Positions 45,527 through 53,748 of a DNA stretch of 64,000 nt are shown here, piece after piece. The translations under genes were made by a program, and so were the position numbers. Under the pieces are notes generated by a model. That model was not told where the DNA came from. It did not search any database and saw only the letters and a program-made list of their open reading frames with translations. Location of the stretch: contig JBIPLJ010000009.1 in assembly GCA_044368415.1 (NCBI GenBank), positions 34,402 to 98,401 on the forward strand, read 5' to 3'. This DNA is from UBA4615 sp044368415 (GTDB lineage Bacteria; Pseudomonadota; Gammaproteobacteria; Burkholderiales; Burkholderiaceae_E). Every line of letters starts with the position of its first letter. Within the stretch, counting starts at the first letter, position 1.

Positions 45527-45814
45527 GCGCCGGGACGCCTCGGCGGCTGATGTATCCGCCTGGGGACAACCCCGTGGACAACCCAGTGGACGGTGGGGAG
45601 GTTCTCCGGTGGACGGACACGGGACTCGCAGGGAACAACCCGGTACTGGAACACGCTGGACACGATGTATCCCCGTCCGTCCCGCGATCCCACGACGACC
45701 GTGCACAGGGTTCACACCACCCGCTCGGCCAGCAGCAGAGCGGGCTGCAGCGGTTGTCCACATATCCACCGACTACAACAACTAGCTAACAACAATCATA
45801 TAAAAGGAAAAGAG
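45527..45814. other. dnaA-dnaN intergenic region, candidate oriC
   Basis: A 288-base gap with several DnaA-box-like sites: TTGTCCACA at 45754-45762 (one mismatch to TTATCCACA), ATATCCACC at 45762-45770 (two mismatches), and CGTGGACAA at 45573-45581 (complement TTGTCCACG, two mismatches). Immediately after them, 45771-45810 is strikingly AT-rich in a GC-rich genome and fits a duplex-unwinding element. This looks like the stronger oriC candidate, complementing the perfect box before dnaA. The dnaN ribosome site AAGGAAAAGAG ends the region. Confidence 0.65.
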
Positions 45815-46918
45815 ATGTTGATGATCAAGGCGACCCGCGATGCGATCCTGCGCCCGTTGCAGACGGTGGCGGGCATCGTCGAGCGTCGTCATACCCTCCC
45901 GATCCTCGCGAACGTCCTGGTCACCAAGCAGGGTGACCAGGTGTCTTTCCTGGCCACCGACATCGAGATCCAGGTCCGCACAGCGGCCTCGCTCGGCGCG
46001 GGTAAAGACGACGCCGCCATCACCGTCAACGCGCGTAAGCTCATCGACATCCTGCGTTCGCTGCCGGACGCCGAGGTTGGTATCAGCCTGACATCCAAGA
46101 AGCTGAGCATTGCCGCCGGCAAGAGCCGCTTCTCGCTGCAGACACTCGGACCGGAAGAGTTCCCCACGGTCGCGCCGAGCGACGCCGTGGGCGCAACGCT
46201 CGCAATGCCGCAGCGCCAGCTCAAGCACCTGCTCGCGATGGTTCACTTCGCCATGGCGCAGCAGGACATCCGGTACTACCTCAACGGCCTGCTGCTTGTC
46301 GTGGACGGCAGCGCTATCCGCGTGGTGGCGACCGACGGTCACCGCCTGGCCTACTGCGCGGCCGACACCGGCACCGAGCTCGGTCGGCAGGATGTCATCA
46401 TTCCGCGCAAGACCGTGACCGAGCTTCAGCGCCTGCTCGACGACTCCGACGAGACGGTCACGATCGACATCGCGCCGAACCAGATCCGGTTTCGCTTCGG
46501 CGAGGTGGAACTGCTCTCGAAGCTGGTCGAAGGCAAGTTTCCCGACTACCAGCGCGTCATCCCTCAGGGGAGCAGGACGTCGATCGTGCTCGACCGATCG
46601 ACCTGGAGCGACGCCCTCAAGCGCGCCTCGATCCTCACCTCCGACAAGTTCAAGGGCGTGCGCTTCACGCTCACGCAGGACACGCTCAAGGTCCAGACCA
46701 GCAATGCCGAACAGGAGGAGGCAGTCGAAGAGCTCGACGTGGCGTACTCCGGCGAGCCGCTCGACATCGGCTTCAACGTGACCTACCTGCTCGATGTGCT
46801 CGACAACCTGAAAACCGAGTCCGTCTCCTGCGAGTTCGGCGACGCCAATTCAAGCGCGCTGATCTCGGTACCCGGCGACGAGGGATTCAAGTACGTCGTC
46901 ATGCCAATGCGCATCTGA
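45815..46918 (+). CDS. dnaN: DNA polymerase III beta sliding clamp
   Basis: A 367-residue clamp subunit made of three repeated domains that dimerises into a ring around DNA. Recognisable blocks are GIVERRHTLPILANVLV near 19-35, VVATDGHRLAYC in the middle domain, and YVVMPMRI at the C-terminus. ATG at 45815 follows the ribosome site AGGAAAAGAG; the in-frame ATG at 45821 is the alternative and would drop two residues. It lies between dnaA and gyrB in the classical order. Confidence 0.98.
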   Translation: MLMIKATRDAILRPLQTVAGIVERRHTLPILANVLVTKQGDQVSFLATDIEIQVRTAASLGAGKDDAAITVNARKLIDILRSLPDAEVGISLTSKKLSIAAGKSRFSLQTLGPEEFPTVAPSDAVGATLAMPQRQLKHLLAMVHFAMAQQDIRYYLNGLLLVVDGSAIRVVATDGHRLAYCAADTGTELGRQDVIIPRKTVTELQRLLDDSDETVTIDIAPNQIRFRFGEVELLSKLVEGKFPDYQRVIPQGSRTSIVLDRSTWSDALKRASILTSDKFKGVRFTLTQDTLKVQTSNAEQEEAVEELDVAYSGEPLDIGFNVTYLLDVLDNLKTESVSCEFGDANSSALISVPGDEGFKYVVMPMRI

Positions 46919-46974
46919 TCTGCCCGACCCGCAGCGTACGAGAACGACACAGCACTAGAGAGGCCTCACCCAGC

Positions 46975-49644
46975 ATGGCTGCAGTCCAACCGATCCTTCC
47001 CGAGACCCCGCCGATCCAGACGGTCGAAGTGCCGAGCCTCGAGTCCGCCAACGACTACGGCGCCTCGTCGATCCAGATCCTCGAAGGCCTGGAGGCGGTG
47101 CGCAAGCGCCCCGGCATGTACATCGGCGATACGTCTGATGGCACCGGTCTGCACCACCTCGTCTTCGAAGTGGTGGACAACGCCATCGACGAGGCCCTGG
47201 CCGGCTACTGCGACGACATCGTCGTCACCATCCACACCGACAACTCGATCTCGGTCATCGACAACGGCCGCGGCATTCCGACCGGCGTGAAGATGGACGA
47301 CAAACACGAGCCCAAGCGCTCGGCGTCCGAGATCGCACTGACCGAGCTTCACGCGGGCGGCAAGTTCAACCAGAACAGCTACAAGGTGTCTGGCGGCCTG
47401 CACGGCGTGGGGGTGTCATGCGTGAACGCGCTCTCCACCTGGCTGAGGCTTACCGTCAAACGCGACGGCGCGGTACATCAGCTCGAGTTCGAGCGCGGCA
47501 TCCCCAAAGACCGAATGATCGAGCTCGTCGATGGCATCGAGACCTCGCCGATGCGGGTGACTGGCAAGACGGACAAACGCGGCACCGAAGTCCACTTCAT
47601 GCCGGACATCGACATCTTCACGGACATCACGTTCCACTACGAGATCCTCAGCAAGCGGCTGCGCGAGCTCTCATTCCTGAACAACGGCGTGAAGATCCGG
47701 CTGGTCGATCAGCGCCAGGCCAAGGAGGAGTCCTTCGCGTTCATCGGCGGGGTCGGCGGTTTCGTGTCGTACATCAACGAGAGCAAGACCCCGTTGAATC
47801 CGACGGTGTTCTACGCGACCGGCGAGCGCGAGGTCGACGTCGGCTCCGAGCGTCGTCGCGTGTCGGTCGAGGTGGCGATGCAATGGAACACCTCGTACAA
47901 CGAGCAGGTGCTCTGCTACACGAACAACATTCCGCAGAAGGACGGCGGCACGCACCTGACCGGCCTGCGCGCGGCGATGACCCGAGTCATCAACAAGTAC
48001 ATCCTCGAGAACGACCTCGCCAAGCGCGCCAAGGTCGAGACCGCCGGTGACGACATGCGCGAGGGTCTGACCTGTGTGCTGTCGGTGAAGATGCCGGACC
48101 CGAAGTTCTCCTCGCAGACCAAGGAGAAACTGGTGTCCTCCGAGGCGAGGCCTGCGGTCGAGGAGGTGGTCGCGGCCGCCCTCGACTCGTTCCTGCTCGA
48201 GCGACCCGCCGATGCGAAGATCATCTGCGAGAAAGTGGTCGAGGCGGCCCGCGCACGTGAAGCCGCCCGTAAAGCGCGCGAGATGACTCGCAAGTCGGTG
48301 CTCTCGGGCACCGGGCTACCGGGCAAGCTGGCAGACTGCCAGGAGAAGGATCCAGCTAAGTCTGAGCTCTTCATCGTCGAGGGTGATTCGGCGGGCGGCT
48401 CGGCCAAGCAAGGCCGCGACCGCAAGTTCCAGGCGATCCTGCCGCTGCGCGGCAAGGTGCTGAACGTGGAGCGGGCACGCTTCGAGAAGCTGATCGGTTC
48501 CGAGCAGATCGCCACACTGGCAACTGCGATGGGTACCGGCATCGGTACCGGCAACGGCATCGGTGACTTCAACCCTGACAAGCTGCGCTACCACCGCATC
48601 ATCATCATGACCGACGCGGACGTCGACGGTTCACACATCCGCACCCTGCTGCTGACTTTCTTCTATCGGCAGATGCCGGCGCTGGTCGAGCGCGGCCACA
48701 TCTACATCGCGCAACCACCTCTCTACAAGGTCAAGCACGGCAAGGACGAGCGTTACCTGAAGGACGACCCCGAGCTCGATCAGTACATGCTGAAGCTCGC
48801 ACTCGAGAGCGCCGTGCTGCTGCCGAACGCCGCGGCCAAGACGGAGTACGTGACGCGCGTGGCCGCAGCCGCCGGCTCCGGTGCGACGGCCACCGCTTCC
48901 ACCGCAGCCGCGATCGGTTCGTCAGGCTCGATCTCCGGTGATGCCTTGGGCGAGCTCGCGAGGAAGTACTTCATGGCCGAGGAGGTCATCAAGCGGATCT
49001 CGAGGATCATCGACCCCGATGCGCTACGCGCGATCCTCGATGGTTGCCAGCTGGAACTCGCCGGCGAAGGGGCCGCAGCGACGAGCGCGTCACGACTGCA
49101 AGCCGCGATGTCCCGCTACCGAAGCGAAGCGCAGCGCATGGACAGCGCAGCCGGCGCCACCGTCGTGCCGATCTACGACGACAAGGCCAAGTCCTGGGCC
49201 CTGCGCATCGAGCGGCATCACCACGGCAACGTTCGGGTATCGTCCATCGATGCACACTTCCTGCTGTCGGCCGACTACCGCACCCTGCTCGACTGCGCGC
49301 TCACCGTCGGCGGCCTGGTCACCGACGGTGCCGAGATCCGGCGCGGCGACGGCGAGCGCCAGCGTGCACACGCAGTCATCGACTTCCGCGACGCGATGCG
49401 CTGGCTGCTCACCGATGCCGAGCGCAACGTCGGACGCCAGCGCTACAAGGGCCTGGGCGAGATGAACGCGGTCCAGCTCTGGGAGACGACGATGGATGCA
49501 TCCGTGCGCAGGCTGCTGCGCGTGCAGATCGAAGACGCGATCGCCGCCGATCAGATTTTCACGAAGCTGATGGGCGACGAGGTCGAACCACGCCGAGCCT
49601 TCATCGAGCAGAACGCGCTGGGGGCGCGGAACATCGACGTCTGA
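46975..49644 (+). CDS. gyrB: DNA gyrase subunit B
   Basis: An 889-residue subunit of the type II topoisomerase that introduces negative supercoils with GyrA. The GHKL ATPase region includes EVVDNAIDEALAGY and the loop GGLHGVGVSCVNAL. The TOPRIM domain has IVEGDSAGGSAKQGRDRKFQ near 465-484 and TDADVDGSHIRTL near 545-557. Between TOPRIM and the C-terminal RQRYKGLGEMNA an insertion of roughly 170-190 residues (about 620-810) is present, as in other Gram-negative GyrB. Here its first part is an Ala/Thr/Ser/Gly low-complexity run. Confidence 0.98.
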   Translation: MAAVQPILPETPPIQTVEVPSLESANDYGASSIQILEGLEAVRKRPGMYIGDTSDGTGLHHLVFEVVDNAIDEALAGYCDDIVVTIHTDNSISVIDNGRGIPTGVKMDDKHEPKRSASEIALTELHAGGKFNQNSYKVSGGLHGVGVSCVNALSTWLRLTVKRDGAVHQLEFERGIPKDRMIELVDGIETSPMRVTGKTDKRGTEVHFMPDIDIFTDITFHYEILSKRLRELSFLNNGVKIRLVDQRQAKEESFAFIGGVGGFVSYINESKTPLNPTVFYATGEREVDVGSERRRVSVEVAMQWNTSYNEQVLCYTNNIPQKDGGTHLTGLRAAMTRVINKYILENDLAKRAKVETAGDDMREGLTCVLSVKMPDPKFSSQTKEKLVSSEARPAVEEVVAAALDSFLLERPADAKIICEKVVEAARAREAARKAREMTRKSVLSGTGLPGKLADCQEKDPAKSELFIVEGDSAGGSAKQGRDRKFQAILPLRGKVLNVERARFEKLIGSEQIATLATAMGTGIGTGNGIGDFNPDKLRYHRIIIMTDADVDGSHIRTLLLTFFYRQMPALVERGHIYIAQPPLYKVKHGKDERYLKDDPELDQYMLKLALESAVLLPNAAAKTEYVTRVAAAAGSGATATASTAAAIGSSGSISGDALGELARKYFMAEEVIKRISRIIDPDALRAILDGCQLELAGEGAAATSASRLQAAMSRYRSEAQRMDSAAGATVVPIYDDKAKSWALRIERHHHGNVRVSSIDAHFLLSADYRTLLDCALTVGGLVTDGAEIRRGDGERQRAHAVIDFRDAMRWLLTDAERNVGRQRYKGLGEMNAVQLWETTMDASVRRLLRVQIEDAIAADQIFTKLMGDEVEPRRAFIEQNALGARNIDV

Positions 49645-49646
49645 GT

Positions 49647-49865
49647 ATGGAGAACGACGTTGAAGTGCGCCTCACCGAACTCGAGATCAAGGCGACTATC
49701 GCCGAGGACCTGGTCGACCGGCTCAACGAAATCATCGTGCGTCAGCAGGAGCAGATCGACCTGCTGATGCGCGAGGTGGCGCGCCTGGCGCGGCGCACCG
49801 AACCGTCCGGCGACGATGTGGCGCCATTTCGCAGCCTGCGCGACGAGATCCCGCCACACTACTGA
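49647..49865 (+). CDS. slyX: SlyX-like small coiled-coil protein
   Basis: A 72-residue acidic protein, ATG at 49647, two bases after gyrB. It consists of one heptad-patterned helix (RLTELEIKATIAEDLVDRLN and on to LLMREVARLARR) followed by a short tail ending in PPHY, the hallmark C-terminus of the SlyX family. SlyX proteins are predicted to form coiled-coil oligomers; their function is unknown. It probably shares the gyrB transcript. It converges with the kinase gene, and a hairpin spans both stops. Confidence 0.9.
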   Translation: MENDVEVRLTELEIKATIAEDLVDRLNEIIVRQQEQIDLLMREVARLARRTEPSGDDVAPFRSLRDEIPPHY

Positions 49866-49886
49866 CCGGAGATACGAGCCGGTCAG
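49862..49886. terminator. Bidirectional hairpin spanning slyX and kinase stop codons
   Basis: The eight-base arms CTGACCGG (49862-49869) and CCGGTCAG (49879-49886) are perfectly complementary with a nine-base loop. The slyX stop TGA (49863-49865) and the opposite-strand stop (49883-49885) lie inside the stem. It is the only candidate terminator between these convergent genes. Confidence 0.55.
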
Positions 49887-50524
49887 GGCAGCCGCAGCTC
49901 GAACCGGGTGCCGCTCGAACCGTCGCCGTCGCCAAGGTCGATGAGCCGCAGCTCACCGCTGCGCCCATCGTTGGTGTGTAAGCGTGCGACAGTGCGGCAC
50001 AGCTCGGTGCCCAAGCCGGTCCGCCCGCCGTCATTCGTGGTCACCGGCTCGCCTTCGAGACCCGGCCCGTCGTCTTCGACTGCAAGCACAAGCCAGCCGT
50101 CCTCACATCGGGCCGAGAGCCGGATGCTCGAGCGGGCGTAGCGGGCCGCGTTGTCCACCGCTGCCTCGAGCGCGAGTCCGATCAGGTATGCGTCGAAGAA
50201 CCAGTCGGACGGTGCCCGCGAGGTGTCCACCTCGACCACGATGTCCTGGCACACGCCGATCGACCGCGCGAACCGGGCGGCCTGCGCCAGGACCCGCGCC
50301 GGATCCTCTTCCTGCTCGTTGGCGGCGAGTCCGTGGGTATCGTCGCGGTACAGGGTCAGGAAGGCCACCAGGCGCCGCTGCAGCGCGACGGCATCGGTGC
50401 GCAACGGTTCGAGTTCGGTCTTCAGTCGCGGATGGGCCGCGAGCAGCTCGGTCAGCCTCTGTTCGTGTACCGCGAGACGGTTCTTCAAGTCGTGGACGAC
50501 AAGCGCGGACAGACCAGGAAACAT
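49883..50524 (-). CDS. Soluble histidine kinase core without sensor domain
   Basis: A 213-residue protein with the catalytic core of a histidine kinase and nothing else. The phosphoacceptor helix has VVHDLKNRLAV with H11, the N-box reads ALEAAVDNAARYA, the G1 box VEDDGPGL and the G2 region RTGLGTELC. There are no membrane helices, PAS or GAF domain. It is the second gene of a two-gene operon behind the REC-TPR response regulator, one base after that gene's stop codon, so the regulator is the obvious phosphotransfer partner. Confidence 0.85.
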   Translation of the reverse strand: MFPGLSALVVHDLKNRLAVHEQRLTELLAAHPRLKTELEPLRTDAVALQRRLVAFLTLYRDDTHGLAANEQEEDPARVLAQAARFARSIGVCQDIVVEVDTSRAPSDWFFDAYLIGLALEAAVDNAARYARSSIRLSARCEDGWLVLAVEDDGPGLEGEPVTTNDGGRTGLGTELCRTVARLHTNDGRSGELRLIDLGDGDGSSGTRFELRLP

Positions 50525-50525
50525 G

Positions 50526-52187
50526 TCAGGAGGCCCCCGAGATCTCGACTGCCTGTACCTTGCCAGTGGCCTCGAGTTTGTGCAGGTAGGCGTCCATCAT
50601 TTTCAGACGGTCCGGGTCGGCCGTGTCGCGCGTACGCAGGCGACCCAGCACGGCCCGGACCTGTGCGAGAAGGTCCGGTCGCACGCCCTTCACGCGCATC
50701 GTCATCAAGTAGATTTCGACGGCCGAGGTCAGCACGCCAGTATGGTTGGGTGCCTTGGGGAGAACCGCATTGACCATCACGACAGCCTCGTCGAAGCCGC
50801 CGGTCCGCAGCTTGCGAATCGCGGCATCGGCTTCTTTCGTCGCCGCCTCAGAGCGATCGACGCCCAGCGCGGCGGCGCGCTCCGGCATGCCTGCATCGAT
50901 GAGCACCTTGGTTGCCAACGCTCGGGTCGAGGCGTTCACCGACGACGAGAGACGCTCGCCGGCGGCTACGGCTGCGCTGAGCACCCTGAGTCCCTGCTCG
51001 GTCATCCCTGCACTCAGTGCTCCCTTTGCAATCAGCAGCCGCATACGCGGCTCGGCTTCGACGTCGAGCCCACCGGTGAGCCTCTTGGCGGCGGCCTCGG
51101 CTTCCGCGGACCGACCGAGCACAGTCAACGCCTGCACGTCGATCGCCGCCGCCAGAGCCTGCGTACGCGGATCGCCGGGGTGGTCGGCCAGCTCTTTGGC
51201 GATGAGCTTGATCGCCCGCTGTGGATCGCCTCGCTCCAGGCAGACCTGGGCGAGCAGAGCACAGTTGCGCGGGTCGCGGGTGATCGCGTTGGCCGTTTGG
51301 CGAAGCACTTTGGTCAGCGCAGTGTCGGCGGTCTCGAACTCGCCGGCGAGGTAGGCGAGCTCGGCCTGCCGGCGAATGCGCTGTGCGCTCGGGATGTGCT
51401 CGGCTGCGGTCGTGGCAACCTTCAGCGCGCCGCTCACATCGCCTGTGCTTTCTAGCAGCTCGAGCAGCAGCTCGTACGCACCGGCGTGATAACGACGCCT
51501 CTCGAGGATCGTGTGCAGGCGCTGGCGCGCGGCTTCGGTTTCGCCCATTTCGAGCAGACAGCGCGCAACGCCGAGCGAGGCCCAGGTCATCGAGCTGCGA
51601 ACCTTCAGCGCGCGACGGTAGGTCTGCAACGCGTCGTCCCAGCGACCGAGCGCGACCTGGCACATCGACGTGTGGCGCATCAACTCGACGCGATGGCGCG
51701 GGCCGACCTTCTCGAGGCGCTCGCAATGCTCGAGCCCCTCGGCGAAGCGCCCCGCGTGCACCGCCTCGTACATCGGCCGCAGCGCGACATGCCGGGCCAG
51801 CGCCTCCTCGATGCGCGTGAGCACCTGGTCGGTTGCGACCGGCTTGACGAGGTATCCGTCGGGCAGCATCTCTGCGGCGCTGGCGACACGGTCTATGGTC
51901 GAGTCTGCGGAGATGACGAAGAACAGCCCGCCCGGCGGCATCAGCCGCTCCTGACGAACATACTCGAGCAGCTGTTGGCCGTCAGTGCCGGTACCGAGGT
52001 CGTAGTCGGACAGGATCAAATTGAAGGGCGCGGCGCGAATGGCCTCGACCGCGCTCCTCGCATCCGGCGCGAGCACGATGTCCTTGATCTGTGCTTCGGC
52101 CAGCGTGTCGCGCAGCCGTGTACGCATCTCTCGGATGTCGTCGACGATCAGCGCACGCAGGCCCTTGAGCTGGCTCGCACTCAGCAT
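50526..52187 (-). CDS. Response regulator with TPR output domain
   Basis: A 553-residue cytosolic protein. The receiver domain (about 10-125) has D16-D17, the phosphoacceptor D61 in LILSDYDLG, and K115 in LVKPVA. Residues 130-540 are helical tetratricopeptide-like repeats, for example GRWDDALQTYRRAL, LEMGETEAARQRLHTIL, ERGDPQRAIKLIAKEL and PERAAALGVDRSE. Such regulators act through protein-protein contacts rather than DNA. ATG at 52187 is used; further upstream sequence is shadow. It is followed by the soluble kinase and lies convergent to gyrB-slyX. Confidence 0.88.
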   Translation of the reverse strand: MLSASQLKGLRALIVDDIREMRTRLRDTLAEAQIKDIVLAPDARSAVEAIRAAPFNLILSDYDLGTGTDGQQLLEYVRQERLMPPGGLFFVISADSTIDRVASAAEMLPDGYLVKPVATDQVLTRIEEALARHVALRPMYEAVHAGRFAEGLEHCERLEKVGPRHRVELMRHTSMCQVALGRWDDALQTYRRALKVRSSMTWASLGVARCLLEMGETEAARQRLHTILERRRYHAGAYELLLELLESTGDVSGALKVATTAAEHIPSAQRIRRQAELAYLAGEFETADTALTKVLRQTANAITRDPRNCALLAQVCLERGDPQRAIKLIAKELADHPGDPRTQALAAAIDVQALTVLGRSAEAEAAAKRLTGGLDVEAEPRMRLLIAKGALSAGMTEQGLRVLSAAVAAGERLSSSVNASTRALATKVLIDAGMPERAAALGVDRSEAATKEADAAIRKLRTGGFDEAVVMVNAVLPKAPNHTGVLTSAVEIYLMTMRVKGVRPDLLAQVRAVLGRLRTRDTADPDRLKMMDAYLHKLEATGKVQAVEISGAS

Positions 52188-52385
52188 GGGGCGGGTTCCC
52201 GTTGAACTCCGAGCGTATCGTCCCCCTGGACGACCGAGGGCTCGTGGCGCCCACTCGAGCCGCCGCCGGTCCGGGACCGGTCGACGCACGGCGCATCCCG
52301 GGCGACGGATGGCAGCGCACCCGGGAGGGTCGACGCTGGCCCCGCCCCTCGTGTAGCGTGGAAGCCTCGACAGGAGTAGACCTGC

Positions 52386-52560
52386 ATGCAACGCTGCGTA
52401 TCCGCGGTGGGCGCCACAGCGCCTTCGAAAGCGCCGGCCGACGGCTACACGCTGATGGTCTCGCCCGCTGGCACGCCGGAGGACATCCTGCAGAAGCTCT
52501 CCGAGAGCGTGCTCGAGGCCTACCAGTTCCCCGAAGATCCAACTGCTGCACGAGACCTTC
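52386..52560 (+). pseudogene. tctC/Bug-type solute receptor, deletion remnant
   Basis: In one frame the sequence reads SKAPADGYTLMVSPAGTPED, then ILQKLSESVLEAYQFPEDP. The piece APADGYTLMV is the conserved N-terminal strand of tripartite-tricarboxylate receptors and PAGTPEDILQKL matches their C-terminal half, which should be about 150 residues away. The middle is therefore gone. No intact receptor, TctA or TctB is nearby. The remaining bases 52188-52385 and 52561-52586 hold nothing recognisable. Confidence 0.6.
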
Positions 52561-52586
52561 GTCATCCCAACGGGCCGATCGAGGCG

Positions 52587-53570
52587 CTAGGCCGCGGCCT
52601 GTCGGGAGGCCCGCCGCTCGGCCCAGAGGTTCAGGCCATTGGCCGCCAGGATGCACGCTGCACCGGCCATCACCGGCAGGCGCAGTGGTTCGGCGTACAG
52701 CAGCATGCCGACCACCGCGATGAGCGGTAGTCGCATGAAGTCCATCGGTGCGACCACGATCGCATCGGCCAGCCGCGAGGCGCGCGTCAGGCAGTAGTGG
52801 GCGCTCAGCCCGGCCAGCCCGCAGAGCGCCGACCAGCCCAGTGCTCCGGCCGTGGACAGGGTGATGCCCGTGCCCGCTAGCACCAGCACCGCGGAGATCG
52901 GCAGTTGCAACACGTGCATCCAGACCAGCATCACGAACGGGCGGTCGGTGCGGGTCAGGCGCCGCACCGCCATCACGTTCATCGCGAACCCCAGCGCCGA
53001 GGCGAGCGCAAGCAGCGAGCCCGGTCCGAGTGACAGGTGCTCGAGGAAGGCTCGAGGCGACGGCCCAGCGTCCGTGGGCCAGACCACAACCAGCGCGCCG
53101 GCGAATCCCACCAGCGCGGCAAACGCCCGCCAGGCTGTGAGCCGCTCTCGCAGGAAGAGCGGCGCCAGTACCGCCACCCAAAGCGGCGCGGTGAACTCGA
53201 GCGCGAAGACCTCCACCAACGGGATCATCGCGACCGCCAGCATCCAGGCGAGTTGCGCGCCGAAATGCACCACTGCGCGGCCCGCCGTCAGCGCGGGCTG
53301 CCCGCTGCGCAGGCTCGCCAGGGTGCCGCGCAAGGCGACATGCAGCACCGCGAGAATCAGCAGGCCGGTGCAGGCCCGCCAGAACAGAAGCTCGAGCGCG
53401 CCGATCGAGCGCATCGCCTCGCGCCCGGTGATTGCGACCATCGAGAACGACAGCAATGCGCCGATCATCCAGATCGCAGCGCGACGCGGGTCGGCCGCGG
53501 GCCGTCCGATGTCTATCGCCGTGGGACGGACACGCGCGGCGGTAACGGTGTCTATGGAAGAGCGAGACAT
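52587..53570 (-). CDS. EamA/DMT-family transporter
   Basis: A 327-residue permease with ten predicted helices in two EamA repeats after a cytosolic N-terminus of about 30 residues. WMLAVAMIPLVEVFALEFTA closes the first repeat and the stretch APMDFMRLPLIAVVGMLLYA lies in the second. Substrate unknown; relatives export metabolites or amino acids. It is a distinct paralogue of the 13301-14233 gene. It stands alone between the tctC remnant and the amidohydrolase gene. Confidence 0.87.
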   Translation of the reverse strand: MSRSSIDTVTAARVRPTAIDIGRPAADPRRAAIWMIGALLSFSMVAITGREAMRSIGALELLFWRACTGLLILAVLHVALRGTLASLRSGQPALTAGRAVVHFGAQLAWMLAVAMIPLVEVFALEFTAPLWVAVLAPLFLRERLTAWRAFAALVGFAGALVVVWPTDAGPSPRAFLEHLSLGPGSLLALASALGFAMNVMAVRRLTRTDRPFVMLVWMHVLQLPISAVLVLAGTGITLSTAGALGWSALCGLAGLSAHYCLTRASRLADAIVVAPMDFMRLPLIAVVGMLLYAEPLRLPVMAGAACILAANGLNLWAERRASRQAAA

Positions 53571-53748
53571 CGGTGGGGTGTCTCCGTGGGCGCCGCGACG
53601 GGGCCGCCCGTGCAGGATGAACTGAACCTATTGCCAAGAGCACCGGTCGCGTTCTCGGTGAATGTCGCTGGCGAGGTGGTTCTGAATCGGCCGCGCCTAG
53701 CCAAGCTCGTATGAGACGAAGGGCGTGCGTGGCACGCGATGCCCTGAC

